A stretch of DNA of 64,000 nucleotides from Mucilaginibacter sp. (lineage in GTDB: Bacteria; Bacteroidota; Bacteroidia; Sphingobacteriales; Sphingobacteriaceae): assembly GCA_030445275.1 (NCBI GenBank), contig JAUCSE010000021.1, positions 140,397 to 204,396 on the forward strand, given 5' to 3'. Below are positions 52,704 through 61,711 of this stretch, one piece after another (position 1 is the stretch's first letter; every line of letters starts with the position of its first letter). A program made the translations under genes and the position numbers. A model generated the notes under the pieces. That model was not told the DNA's origin. It worked only from the letters and a program-made list of their open reading frames with translations, and did not search any database.

Positions 52704-54386
52704 TTATCTTGATTTAAATGCTTTAGCTTTTTTTACTCCATAATGTGGTTTGCCAGCCGGGTAAATTTCTGGAGCGCCAACCAGGGTCATCGCACAACGG
52801 AACCCGATTTCGGCACTTGCCTCATCCTGGTCCATAAAGCGACGGGTAGCCGGATTTAACCAATAGGCCATATCATTCCACGAACCACCTTTGTAGACCT
52901 TCGAGCGGTTATTAACCAGGGTGGTTTTACCATATAATGCCAGGTTAACGGTATCTTTTTCGCCCCTCAGATCTGGATTGAACGCTTTTCCGGAGTTTTT
53001 AGTAGCCAGTTGGGCAGTGGCTGAGTTAGCAGTGGCCCCGTTAGCAGGAGCAGCAACAGCACTAGCCGAATCGGCATGTTGACCTTGTTGGGCCAAAAGC
53101 TCACTATATTTTAATTTCTTGTTGGCTTTTGCAGGATCTTTAATTGGCCGGCCATACTTATCCTTGGCATAAAGCCCCTTTGATGGATCGGCCATACGTT
53201 TATTTGAATATTCATTACCACGGAAAGGGTTAAAATCATCAAATTCCTCAAATGAGGTTTGGCGATAGGTATCAGCTACCCACTCATTAACGTTACCTGC
53301 CATGTTATATAAGCCAAAATCATTTGGTGCATATGATCGCACAGGTGCCGTAATATCAGCTTTATCATTCAGGTAACCACCAACCCCTGCGTTATCACCG
53401 TTACCTCGTTTAAAGTTGGCTAATATCAAACCACGGGTTTTACTTTTTGCCGAACGCACACCCAAACCATTCCATGGGTACATTTTACCATCATCAATAT
53501 TTTCAAACTGGGTGTTACCGGCCAATGCCAAAGCTGCATATTCCCACTCTGCTTCTGATGGAAGACGGTAACCTTGTTTTAATATACCATCCTCCATACG
53601 TACTGGTCTTACCGGTTTGCCGCCTTTGCCGGTACCAGCCTTCGCATTAGGACTTAGATCAGGAATCATTTTTTTACCATCAACACCCGGACCTTGCATT
53701 TGCCCGTTCAAATAGATATCTGTGTTGAAAGGCTGTGCCGCTGTTGCCGGAGCAGCGCCTGCAGTACCACCTGTAGCAGTGGCACCAGCGCCATTTTTGC
53801 CGCCGCCGTTTAAATCTTTCCAGGCTACCATTCTGCCTGTTTCGCGTAAAATATTTTCATTGGTAATATTGGTGCGCCACTGACAATATTCTTGTGCCTG
53901 CTCCCAGGTTACACCTACAACAGGGTAATCCTGAAATGCCGGGTGGCGTAAATAATTATCTACATAAGGCTCATTATACGACAGCGGTTTACGCCATACC
54001 AAGGTGTCAGGCAGGGCATCATAATACAATTCATGATCCTGGGGATAATTGATAGCTGTCCAGTGCAGGTAATCAAGCCAGTCCTGATTTGATACCTCTG
54101 TTTCATCCATATAAAATGAAGGGACAGTAACCCTGCGGCGCACATTGTTATAATCAAAGGTAACATCCTGGTCAGCGCTACCGCCCATTACAAAAGTACC
54201 ACCTTCAATAGGTACCAAGCCAGGCCCGGGAGAAGGATGGGTTTGCCTGAAACGTACATAACCGCCATTGTTTTTGTCGTTGTATGTAATTCCGGTTTTT
54301 TGCGATTGCTCGTGTTTACTGCAGCTGCTTACCAGGGTACCAAAAGCCAACAGCACTAAAGCAGTTTTCGTAAAAAGTATTTTCAT
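52704..54386 (-). CDS. gldJ: Gliding motility/type IX secretion lipoprotein GldJ (SUMF1 fold)
   Basis: The 560-residue lipoprotein (lipobox VSSC, Cys22) has the formylglycine-generating-enzyme-like (SUMF1) fold. Visible parts are GLVPIEGGTFVMGGS, MDETEVSNQDWLDYLHW, the VVGVTWEQAQEYCQWR segment, YRLPSEAEWEYAALAL, NDFGLYNMAGNVNEWVADTY, VYKGGSWNDMAYWLNPATRR and IGFRCAM. GldJ, a relative of GldK/PorK, forms rings in the periplasm and is needed for gliding and type IX secretion; length matches F. johnsoniae GldJ. Two Ala/Gly/Thr-rich inserts (about 195-220 and 440-475) look like flexible linkers and are unusual. PorV is divergent next door, which supports GldJ over GldK. Confidence 0.9.
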   Translation of the reverse strand: MKILFTKTALVLLAFGTLVSSCSKHEQSQKTGITYNDKNNGGYVRFRQTHPSPGPGLVPIEGGTFVMGGSADQDVTFDYNNVRRRVTVPSFYMDETEVSNQDWLDYLHWTAINYPQDHELYYDALPDTLVWRKPLSYNEPYVDNYLRHPAFQDYPVVGVTWEQAQEYCQWRTNITNENILRETGRMVAWKDLNGGGKNGAGATATGGTAGAAPATAAQPFNTDIYLNGQMQGPGVDGKKMIPDLSPNAKAGTGKGGKPVRPVRMEDGILKQGYRLPSEAEWEYAALALAGNTQFENIDDGKMYPWNGLGVRSAKSKTRGLILANFKRGNGDNAGVGGYLNDKADITAPVRSYAPNDFGLYNMAGNVNEWVADTYRQTSFEEFDDFNPFRGNEYSNKRMADPSKGLYAKDKYGRPIKDPAKANKKLKYSELLAQQGQHADSASAVAAPANGATANSATAQLATKNSGKAFNPDLRGEKDTVNLALYGKTTLVNNRSKVYKGGSWNDMAYWLNPATRRFMDQDEASAEIGFRCAMTLVGAPEIYPAGKPHYGVKKAKAFKSR

Positions 54387-54627
54387 ATTTTTACAGTTAT
54401 ATTAAGAGGTAAATTTAGAAAAAAATGAATATAATACTAACGCTCATAAACCATTATTCAAAATAAATCAAACTATTATCAGGCATTTGAACGAAAAATT
54501 GATGAAATTAGTTGCGCCGGTTTGTTTTTTTTGATTTGGTAATTATTAAAACAGTTCCTTGAAAATCCGGAGTAAATTATAAGCGTACCTATACATCTAT
54601 TAAATTATTAAAGCTAAATTGCACCCA

Positions 54628-55773
54628 ATGAAGTTTTCTACCTATCGCAATATTATTTATTTCGTGTTGTTTTTACTGCCATTTGAAGGCGCTGCACAAA
54701 GTACTAATGGCAGTAACACCAATGCCATACCAGTGCAAGTGCCTTTCCTGAATATCTCTCCCGATTCGCGCTCAGGCGCAATGGGCGATGCCGGGGTGGC
54801 TATATCGCCCGATGTTAATGCTAACTTCTGGAACCCATCAAAGCTGGCTTTTTTAGAGAGTAATGATGCACTCTCGTTATCATACAGCCCATGGTTAAGG
54901 CACCTGGTACCTGATATCAGCCTGTCATATTTGAGTTATGCCCATAAATTAAGTGACCGGAATACACTAGGGGCATCGCTCCGGTATTTTAATTATGGTT
55001 CTATTCCGTTAACAGATATCTCGGCGAATGACCTTGGTACTTATACCCCTAACGAATTTTCGCTGGATGCTACTTTTGCCCGTAAATTTGGCGAAAATCT
55101 GTCATTGGGCTTAACCATGCGTTATATACGTTCAAATTTCTCCAATATCGCATTTTCACAGGGATCAAGCCAAACTGATAAGGCCGGTAATGCGGCGGCT
55201 GTTGATGTTTCTTTATACTATAAAAAGCCATATGGAAGCGATAATCTTTTTGCTTTTGGCGTGAATGTATCAAACATTGGCACAAAAATAAGCTATAGTG
55301 ATGTAGGACCCAGTTATTTTTTGCCAGCTAATTTAAAGATCGGGGCTGCTAATACCTGGAACTTTGATGAAACCAGCCAGCTTACAGTTACGCTTGACCT
55401 GAATAAACTGCTGGTACCCACCAACCGTGATTCATCAGGTGTAATAAGTGATGTATCTGTACCATCAGGTATTTTCAGATCATTTACAGATGCCCCGGGC
55501 GGTTTTAAGGAGGAGCTTAAAGAGATCACGCTTTCGCCGGGCGCTGAGTATTGGTATAATCAACAGTTTGCAGTTAGGGCCGGATATTTTTATGAAGCCC
55601 AGTCAAAGGGGGGCAGAAGGTATTTAACTCTTGGTGTGGGTATGAAGTATGATATTTTTAATTTTGATTTTTCGTACCTGGCAGCCAGCCAGCAAAATAG
55701 CGCTTTGGCCAATACACTACGCTTTTCCTTATCGGCAAGTTTTGGTGGTACAACAAATGTGAGTAAACGGTAA
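54628..55773 (+). CDS. porV: Type IX secretion outer-membrane protein PorV (LptO)
   Basis: I use the ATG at 54628 (381 aa) directly before the signal peptide that ends at EGAAQ; a TTG three codons upstream is less likely. The mature protein is a FadL-like barrel of the PorV family: VPFLNISPDSRSGAMGDAGV, then NANFWNPSKLAFLE, YSPWLRHLVPDISLSYLSYA and DLNKLLVPTNRDSS. PorV shuttles cargo from the translocon to the sortase PorU and is needed for secretion of most type IX cargo. gldJ is divergent from it. In F. johnsoniae porU lies between porV and gldJ; here porU is absent. ispF overlaps the stop by one base. Confidence 0.94.
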   Translation: MKFSTYRNIIYFVLFLLPFEGAAQSTNGSNTNAIPVQVPFLNISPDSRSGAMGDAGVAISPDVNANFWNPSKLAFLESNDALSLSYSPWLRHLVPDISLSYLSYAHKLSDRNTLGASLRYFNYGSIPLTDISANDLGTYTPNEFSLDATFARKFGENLSLGLTMRYIRSNFSNIAFSQGSSQTDKAGNAAAVDVSLYYKKPYGSDNLFAFGVNVSNIGTKISYSDVGPSYFLPANLKIGAANTWNFDETSQLTVTLDLNKLLVPTNRDSSGVISDVSVPSGIFRSFTDAPGGFKEELKEITLSPGAEYWYNQQFAVRAGYFYEAQSKGGRRYLTLGVGMKYDIFNFDFSYLAASQQNSALANTLRFSLSASFGGTTNVSKR

Positions 55774-56255
55774 TGGGTAAAATAAAGGTAGGTTTTGGGT
55801 TTGATGTGCACCAGTTAAAAGAGCAACATCCATTTGTTTTAGGTGGTGTAAAGTTAGCACATCATTCAGGAGCTTTTGGCCATTCTGATGCGGATGTTTT
55901 ATTGCATGCCATATGCGATGCCCTGCTGGGCGCCGCCAATTTGCGTGATATAGGTTTTCATTTTTCTAATACTGATAATCGGTGGAAGGGGATAAGTAGC
56001 CTTGTGCTATTACAGCATGTGGTAGGGCTTATAAAAGAAAAGGGTTTTAGCATTGGTAATATTGATGCCATGGTATGCCTTGAAGCGCCCAAGATTAATC
56101 CGCATATACCGGCCATGAAAACTTACATCGCCGAAGCCGCCGCTATCAGCGAGGATGATATATCTATCAAAGCAACTACAAACGAGCAAATGGGCTTTAT
56201 TGGCCGCGAAGAAGGTGTAGTGGCCTATGCGGTTTGTTTGATTGAACGGGATTAA
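55773..56255 (+). CDS. ispF: 2-C-methyl-D-erythritol 2,4-cyclodiphosphate synthase
   Basis: IspF cyclises CDP-ME-2-phosphate in the MEP isoprenoid pathway. The 160-residue protein has the zinc ligands D11 and H13 (GFDVHQL) and H45 (in HSDADVLLHAICDALLGA), the GDIGFHF-type segment (here RDIGFHFSNTD) and the end ATTNEQMGFIGREEGVVAYA. All match the family, which works as a trimer in the cytosol. It is translationally coupled to porV (TAATG overlap), a pairing without functional logic, although isoprenoid lipid carriers do serve the envelope. Confidence 0.97.
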   Translation: MGKIKVGFGFDVHQLKEQHPFVLGGVKLAHHSGAFGHSDADVLLHAICDALLGAANLRDIGFHFSNTDNRWKGISSLVLLQHVVGLIKEKGFSIGNIDAMVCLEAPKINPHIPAMKTYIAEAAAISEDDISIKATTNEQMGFIGREEGVVAYAVCLIERD

Positions 56256-56290
56256 TCCAAAACTTCAGGCGCATTGGTAATAGAAAAAGT

Positions 56291-56385
56291 GTCATTGCGA
56301 GGTACGAAGCAATCTCTATGCTATACAGGGTAGACTTTTATGTTTGACCTGCCTATGTAGAGATTGCTTCGTACCTCGCAATGAC
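56291..56385. repeat. Dispersed palindromic repeat, GCGAGG family, copy 3
   Basis: GTCATTGCGAGGTACGAAGC followed by AATCTCTA at the left is exactly complementary to TAGAGATTGCTTCGTACCTC plus GCAATGAC at the right, giving 28-bp arms around a 39-nt centre with a further short pairing. It is the best-preserved copy in the window and lies between the convergent ispF and GH18/CE4/GT2 genes, where it might also end transcription. Confidence 0.9.
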
Positions 56386-56397
56386 GCGATGGTATTT

Positions 56398-59300
56398 TTA
56401 CACCTGATTTTCTTCCTCTTTTTCAACCTTAACGTTTCCGGTGCGTTTCAGTACACCCCAGCCGCTTAACTCGCCTTTAAGGGCTCTTCTGATCGATTTA
56501 AACAATACATAGTACATTAACTGTCGCCACATAAAACGTTGCGGTATAATGTATATGAGTTTCTTATAATCCTCCTTTTCCATACGGAAAGCAATGATAC
56601 CCACTATAAAATCGATCAAAACAAATGCTACATAATAGATCAGCATTTTTTCGGGTTTGGCACCAAACAGGGCAAATATCATCATCAAATCGGCCAGTGG
56701 CGAAAACAGTGGCAATATGATCTGGAAGATCAGGATATTAGGCATACCAACCATCCCAAAAAACTTATATTTCTTGTTGAACAGCGCGTCGCGGTTTTTC
56801 CAAAAACTTTGTATTACACCAAAACTCCAGCGGAAACGTTGTTTTAACAACATATTAATAGTTTCAGGGGCCTCGGTATAAGCAATGGCTTCTGCACAGT
56901 TTTTAATAATGTAGCCTTGTTTTAATATACGCATGGTCAAATCGCAATCTTCGGCAAGGGTATCATAAGTGAAGCCACCAGCTTTAAATATAGCTGATTT
57001 CCGGAATGCGCCTATAGCACCTGGTACTACCGTAATGCTATTGATCAAATCAAAGGCACGCCTGTCCATATTTTGGGCAGTTATATATTCGATTGATTGC
57101 CAGCGGGTAATGATATTGGTTTCGTTACCTACTTTAACCGTACCAGCCACCGCGCCAATTTCCTCATCAGTAAAATAGGTCATTAAATGATAAATGGCAT
57201 CTGTTTTTAGCTGAGTATCAGCATCAATACAGACCACATAATCACTTTGGGCATGGGTAATGCCAAAGTTAAGGGCCGATGCCTTACCGCCATTTGGTTT
57301 GGTTAATATTTTAACCAGCGGGTTACCGGCATAAGCAGCTGTAACGACTTCAAATGTTTTATCTTTTGATCCGTCATCAACAAAAATGATCTCGAATGAT
57401 GGGTACTCGGTTTTTAATAAACTTTGTATGGTGGCAACAGCGTTCACCTCTTCGTTATAGGCAGGCACAATGATACTTACCCTTGGCAGCGGAAAATCGT
57501 TGCCACGTGCTTTTACTATTTTGTTATTCTCACTATGCTGCCTTACTGCCAATACGCCAATTAAAACAATACGGCCAATGGCCAGGAAAATGGCTGATAA
57601 AAATATAAAGATCAGTGTTTTGTTTACATAAAAATAGCCGTGTACAAATACATCATACATTGGGCCCATAAAACCACTGTTCGGGTCATTTTTTATGGGT
57701 GGCATCAGATCGGCCTTGGTTTTGCCCAATACATCGGCAATGGTGGTGAACTGGTACCCCTGCGATTTAAAGAAGTGTATAATCGCGGGGAGTGCCTTTA
57801 CGGTTTCCTCGCGGGTATCGCCACCGGCATCATGCAGTAATATCATGGAGCCATTATCCTTTTGCCTGATGGTGCGTGCTATAATGCTATCGGCAGTTAC
57901 ACCAGGCTGCCAGTCCCAAGGATCAATTGATTCGCCAATGGTAATGTAATTTTGCCTGCGGCTTTCGGCTACCGGTATAACCTCTGCCAGGGTTTGCGGC
58001 TCGGCATCGGCATTAAAAGGTGGTCTGAATAGTATGGTACTGCGCCCGGTTATTGATTCAATAAGCCTGCGGGTAGCATTAAGCTCCAACACAACCCGAT
58101 CAAGACTAATGGTTGAAATATCAGGGTGGAAAAATGTATGGTTACCAATTTCATAACCTTCTTCATACTCCCGGCGCACCAGTTGCATGTTTTTTTCGGC
58201 CATGGAGCCTACCACAAAAAAGGCTGCCGGTACGTTTTCTTTTTTTAATATATCTAAAATACGCGGCGTGAAATCAGGATCAGGGCCGTCATCAAACGTT
58301 AGAACCACTTTTTTAGGGGCATAGCCGTAGCGGCGTATCACATATTTTGTTGGTAGTTTAATATAGTGCTGATCGGTTATGGTAAAGGTGTTGGTATCCA
58401 GCTTTACATTTATTTCGCCGGTAGTAGGGGTAGTGATCAAATCAAGTACCTCGCCATCGCCATCATAATCAACATTTACCCGGTTATTTAAACCTACACT
58501 GGTTAATTTTTTAAGATCGACGCCTGTCTTCCGTAAAGAATCTATGGACAGGTTCTTTTGAAAATATGACCACAAACGCGGATCCTCAGCGCCTAAACGC
58601 CAAAGGGCAACACCTCCAGTAGCCCAATCATCGGCCATGCGGATCACGTTAAAGTTGGTGGCCGCATCTGTAAAATAAATGGTATGCTCAAGGCTATCCT
58701 GATCAATATATTTAAAATGCAGGTTGGCAGACATCGGATCAAAAGTAATTTTGCTTTTTTTCTCCTCCGCCGTACTGATGGCCTGTTGGTAACCTATTGA
58801 TTTTCCTACACTATTCTCTGGCCAATCGTAAGCGCCACCGGCAAAAGTTAAAATGATTTTTTCACTTGGAACCTTCGTGCACACATCATCCAATATTTGC
58901 TCAACCCAATGCTGGTTTGACAGATCGCCGGCATTGCTCGATTCGCCATGCTCATCAATAGCCATAATGAACAGGAAGTCATTTACATGCTGCAGCCTTT
59001 TAATATCATAATTATCATCCTCTGGTATTACGTTTTGGGTAACCAGGAAGTTTTTGGCATTAAGTGTTGCGTAAAGCTGCTTTTGAAAAGCGATGTAACT
59101 TTTGCTGTTACGATCCTTAATGTCATCAAGGTCAATATTTACACCTTTAAGTTTATATTTGGTTAACGCATTTAAAATGCTGTTAATAAATTTAGTGCGG
59201 AGGGTTTTATTTTTAAATATACGCTCAATGTCCTTAGTATCATACCCACCTCTGATGTTATCAATATTAACATAATTTGACAGGGTTACTAAAATAGGTT

Positions 59301-59781
59301 TATTGTATTTTTTATTAAGATTCATGAGCCCGGTATCAATTTTGGTGATAACGGTATCTGTATTTGGCGCTATGGAAAAACCCTCACTTACCACCATATC
59401 CAAATGACTTAAATTAACTACAAGCGAGTTGTAGGCCTGTGGTTCCCAGGGGCGGTAAAAGGCAGCATTTATACGGTCTTTATTATTGGGGTGCCTGAGC
59501 TGGTGCAAACGCCTTGCGCGTTCCATCGACTCGATCTCTGATTTCTGTATATTGAAATATTTAAACCTGGTTGACTTTTTTAACTGGTCAAGCTCCTCTT
59601 TTGACATTTTTTTGGGAGCCGGGTTCAGGTTAGGAAGATCAGGGTAATAGGTTGATTTAATGGTAACTATAACGGCTACTATGCCAATAATAAGTATTGC
59701 AAGAAGTACGCGGCTCAGCCACTTAAATTTGTTCCATCTACCCGGGGAGTCGGCCTGAAAAACTTGCTTGTTTGAAGACAT
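56398..59781 (-). CDS. Membrane GH18-like/polysaccharide deacetylase/GT2 glycosyltransferase fusion
   Basis: This 1,127-residue protein has an N-terminal TM helix (about 24-43), a GH18-like domain (about 105-410), a NodB/CE4 deacetylase (about 490-690; TFDDGP 495-500, NHTFFHP 547-553, RPPF 586-589), a TM segment (722-746), a processive GT2 (about 765-1000; DDG at 802, DAD at 853, ED at 944, QRFRW 981-985) and C-terminal TM helices. The GT2 would make a beta-linked amino-sugar polymer on the cytosolic side and the CE4 domain would deacetylate it outside, like PgaC plus PgaB in one chain (inference). The GH18 motif reads GVNIDLDDI, so Asp stands where the catalytic Glu of DGxDxDxE is expected. 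Probably monocistronic or with the small peptide gene upstream. Confidence 0.92.
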   Translation of the reverse strand: MSSNKQVFQADSPGRWNKFKWLSRVLLAILIIGIVAVIVTIKSTYYPDLPNLNPAPKKMSKEELDQLKKSTRFKYFNIQKSEIESMERARRLHQLRHPNNKDRINAAFYRPWEPQAYNSLVVNLSHLDMVVSEGFSIAPNTDTVITKIDTGLMNLNKKYNKPILVTLSNYVNIDNIRGGYDTKDIERIFKNKTLRTKFINSILNALTKYKLKGVNIDLDDIKDRNSKSYIAFQKQLYATLNAKNFLVTQNVIPEDDNYDIKRLQHVNDFLFIMAIDEHGESSNAGDLSNQHWVEQILDDVCTKVPSEKIILTFAGGAYDWPENSVGKSIGYQQAISTAEEKKSKITFDPMSANLHFKYIDQDSLEHTIYFTDAATNFNVIRMADDWATGGVALWRLGAEDPRLWSYFQKNLSIDSLRKTGVDLKKLTSVGLNNRVNVDYDGDGEVLDLITTPTTGEINVKLDTNTFTITDQHYIKLPTKYVIRRYGYAPKKVVLTFDDGPDPDFTPRILDILKKENVPAAFFVVGSMAEKNMQLVRREYEEGYEIGNHTFFHPDISTISLDRVVLELNATRRLIESITGRSTILFRPPFNADAEPQTLAEVIPVAESRRQNYITIGESIDPWDWQPGVTADSIIARTIRQKDNGSMILLHDAGGDTREETVKALPAIIHFFKSQGYQFTTIADVLGKTKADLMPPIKNDPNSGFMGPMYDVFVHGYFYVNKTLIFIFLSAIFLAIGRIVLIGVLAVRQHSENNKIVKARGNDFPLPRVSIIVPAYNEEVNAVATIQSLLKTEYPSFEIIFVDDGSKDKTFEVVTAAYAGNPLVKILTKPNGGKASALNFGITHAQSDYVVCIDADTQLKTDAIYHLMTYFTDEEIGAVAGTVKVGNETNIITRWQSIEYITAQNMDRRAFDLINSITVVPGAIGAFRKSAIFKAGGFTYDTLAEDCDLTMRILKQGYIIKNCAEAIAYTEAPETINMLLKQRFRWSFGVIQSFWKNRDALFNKKYKFFGMVGMPNILIFQIILPLFSPLADLMMIFALFGAKPEKMLIYYVAFVLIDFIVGIIAFRMEKEDYKKLIYIIPQRFMWRQLMYYVLFKSIRRALKGELSGWGVLKRTGNVKVEKEEENQV

Positions 59782-59848
59782 TAAGTGATATTACTTTTAC
59801 TTTAAAAGTATTGTTTACATATGAAGATTTAATGAATGGTATTTGCCG

Positions 59849-60010
59849 TTATTTATGTGCTTTACCGGGTTCAATACCAGAAAAATCAACACCGCATTTA
59901 CAATTACCACCGCATCCTTTTTTTGCAGATACCGTTTTATACACCATGCGTGCGATGTAAAAAACTGCAGCAGCAAAAAGGATAATAATAATAATGATTT
60001 GAAAACTCAT
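59849..60010 (-). CDS. Small Cys-rich single-helix membrane protein, FeoB-associated-like
   Basis: A 53-codon gene on the minus strand, ATG at 60010 and TAA ending at 59849. It encodes MSFQIIIIIILFAAAVFYIA (one membrane helix), a basic turn RMVYKTVSAKK, then GCGGNCKCG and a short tail ending PGKAHK. The layout (Ile-rich helix, then C-x3-C-x-C) resembles the FeoB-associated Cys-rich membrane proteins (PF12669), which may bind iron or redox-active metal, but no feoB is in the window. TATTTTTG at 60015-60022 (minus strand) fits a -7 box and ends 4 bp before the ATG. It lies 67 bp upstream of the GH18/CE4/GT2 gene. Confidence 0.75.
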   Translation of the reverse strand: MSFQIIIIIILFAAAVFYIARMVYKTVSAKKGCGGNCKCGVDFSGIEPGKAHK

Positions 60011-60284
60011 GTCACAAAAATACTACATTTTTAATATATACGTATAGACGTACCAATTAGTATAAAGTTTAACGCAGCATGAAGCCAATTGTTCCGCCTA
60101 TTCAGTCAAAAATATAATTATTATGTATCCTAGTCATTTTACCACGGCTAAGCCTGGCCAGGTTAAACAAACTGTTGTTTTTATCCTTTGTCTTTCGTCC
60201 TTCTGGTTTTCATCCTAAAGATTCGCATAATATTTCATTAATTTGCTTTGTCAATTAAAACCTGACTTACCATTTTATTTGTTG

Positions 60285-61286
60285 ATGCATAAGAAAAAGA
60301 TAACAGTTGTTGGCGGAGGGAGCTGGGCTACAGCCAACATTAAAATGCTGGCTGATAATACTACAGAAAAGGAAATTTTCTGGTGGATGCGTAATGTGCA
60401 GGCAGTTGAGCATCTGCATAAGTTTGGCCATAATCCACATTATTTAAGTTCGGTTGAAATAAAATTACCTCAGCAAAATATCTCCGGCAATTTAAAGGAG
60501 CTTATAAAGCCCGCCGATATTATATTACTTAATGTACCCGCAGCATTTTTAAAGGATGCCTTAACTGGCATAACTCCTGCCGATCTGGTTGGTAAAAAAG
60601 TGGTATCGGCCATAAAAGGGATAGTGCCTGACGAAAATTTAATTGTAGGCGAATTTTTAAATCGCAAAATGGGCGTTTCATTTGATGATTTTGTGGTGAT
60701 CAGCGGGCCATGCCATGCCGAAGAAGTTGCGCTTGAAAAGCTGTCATACCTCACCATTGCCTCGGGCGATTCGGCCTTAGCTGTTGAATTTGCCGGGATG
60801 ATCAATACCCGCTACATTAAAACTATTGTATCTGATGATATTTATGGCACCGAATATGGCGCAGTTTTAAAAAATGTGTATGCCATTGCCAGCGGTATTT
60901 GCCATGGTGTTGGCTATGGCGATAATTTTCAGGCAGTGCTCATATCAAATGCCATACGTGAACTGGAAAGGTTTGTTGATGCTGTGCACCCGATAGATAG
61001 GGACATTAAAGAATCGGCTTATCTTGGCGACTTGCTAGTTACCGCCTACTCACAGTTTAGCCGTAACCGTACATTTGGTAACATGATAGGTAAGGGGTAT
61101 ACTGTAACATCGGCCCAGCTGGAAATGAATATGATAGCCGAAGGGTATTATGCAGTAAATTGCCTACAACAAGTTAATAAACAGTACAATGTAAACATGC
61201 CTATTTGTGATGCTGTTTATGCTATTTTATATCAAAAAAGCCCACCTGCCCTCGAAATGAAAAATTTGGCAGAAAAATTGAGCTGA
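60285..61286 (+). CDS. gpsA: NAD(P)H-dependent glycerol-3-phosphate dehydrogenase
   Basis: GpsA reduces dihydroxyacetone phosphate to sn-glycerol-3-phosphate for phospholipid synthesis. I choose the ATG at 60285 (333 aa), just before KKITVVGGGSWATANIKMLA; the 14-codon extension upstream has no family match. Other landmarks are NVPAAFLKDAL, VVSAIKGIVPDENLIVGEFL, the ISGPCHAEEVA motif, the catalytic Lys in EYGAVLKNVYAIASGI and a typical helical C-terminal half (ISNAIRELERFVDA). Length fits the family. It is transcribed alone, divergent from the Cys-rich peptide gene; a 274-bp AT-rich gap lies between them. Confidence 0.94.
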   Translation: MHKKKITVVGGGSWATANIKMLADNTTEKEIFWWMRNVQAVEHLHKFGHNPHYLSSVEIKLPQQNISGNLKELIKPADIILLNVPAAFLKDALTGITPADLVGKKVVSAIKGIVPDENLIVGEFLNRKMGVSFDDFVVISGPCHAEEVALEKLSYLTIASGDSALAVEFAGMINTRYIKTIVSDDIYGTEYGAVLKNVYAIASGICHGVGYGDNFQAVLISNAIRELERFVDAVHPIDRDIKESAYLGDLLVTAYSQFSRNRTFGNMIGKGYTVTSAQLEMNMIAEGYYAVNCLQQVNKQYNVNMPICDAVYAILYQKSPPALEMKNLAEKLS

Positions 61287-61318
61287 TTTTTAAATTATAA
61301 ACTTAATTACTGTTTCTT

Positions 61319-61672
61319 ATGAAAAATCTATTCAAAATTGCCTTGTTTGTTGTAGCAGTGTTTATGGTTTCACCCAGCTTTGCACAAACACAAAAGAAAG
61401 ACACAAGTTTCTTAAAAAAAGCTGGTAACACAGCAAAAAAAGTTGGCCATAAAACAGGTGAAGTTGCCACAACAGTTGGCCACAAAACTGCCGAAGTTGC
61501 ATCCAAAGGTGCGGCAGGTGTAGCTGATAAAAAATATGCTGATAAGGTAGGTCCGCACGGACAAACCATTTATATTGACAAGAATTCGAAATATTTCTAT
61601 GTCAACAAAAAGGGAAAGCACGTTTATATCAGCAAAGCTAAATTGAAAGATAAGCCCGTTGAGAAAAAATAA
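61319..61672 (+). CDS. Small exported Lys/His-rich protein of unknown function
   Basis: A 117-residue protein with a signal peptide ending at SPSFAQ. The mature part begins with a short internal repeat (KKVGHKTGEVATTVGHKTAE, then VASKGAAGVADKKYADKVG) predicted helical and very basic, and ends in a beta-rich segment with PHGQTIYIDKNSKYFYVNKK and GKHVYISKAKL. Short proteins with such YIDKNGKYFYVNKKGK ends are common in Sphingobacteriaceae, but I know no function. It starts 32 bp after gpsA, so it may be read from the same transcript. Confidence 0.75.
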   Translation: MKNLFKIALFVVAVFMVSPSFAQTQKKDTSFLKKAGNTAKKVGHKTGEVATTVGHKTAEVASKGAAGVADKKYADKVGPHGQTIYIDKNSKYFYVNKKGKHVYISKAKLKDKPVEKK

Positions 61673-61711
61673 CAAGACCCAACAACACCGGCTTGGGTAT
61701 AAAAACGAATT

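Noticed and set aside
59772..60034. Two plus-strand open frames of about 62 aa
   Set aside because: They are antisense shadows of the minus-strand Cys-rich peptide gene, which has the better membrane-helix and Cys pattern.
60011..60284. Possible RNA gene in the gap before gpsA
   Set aside because: AT-rich with a few short inverted words only; no tRNA, riboswitch or strong hairpin could be made out.
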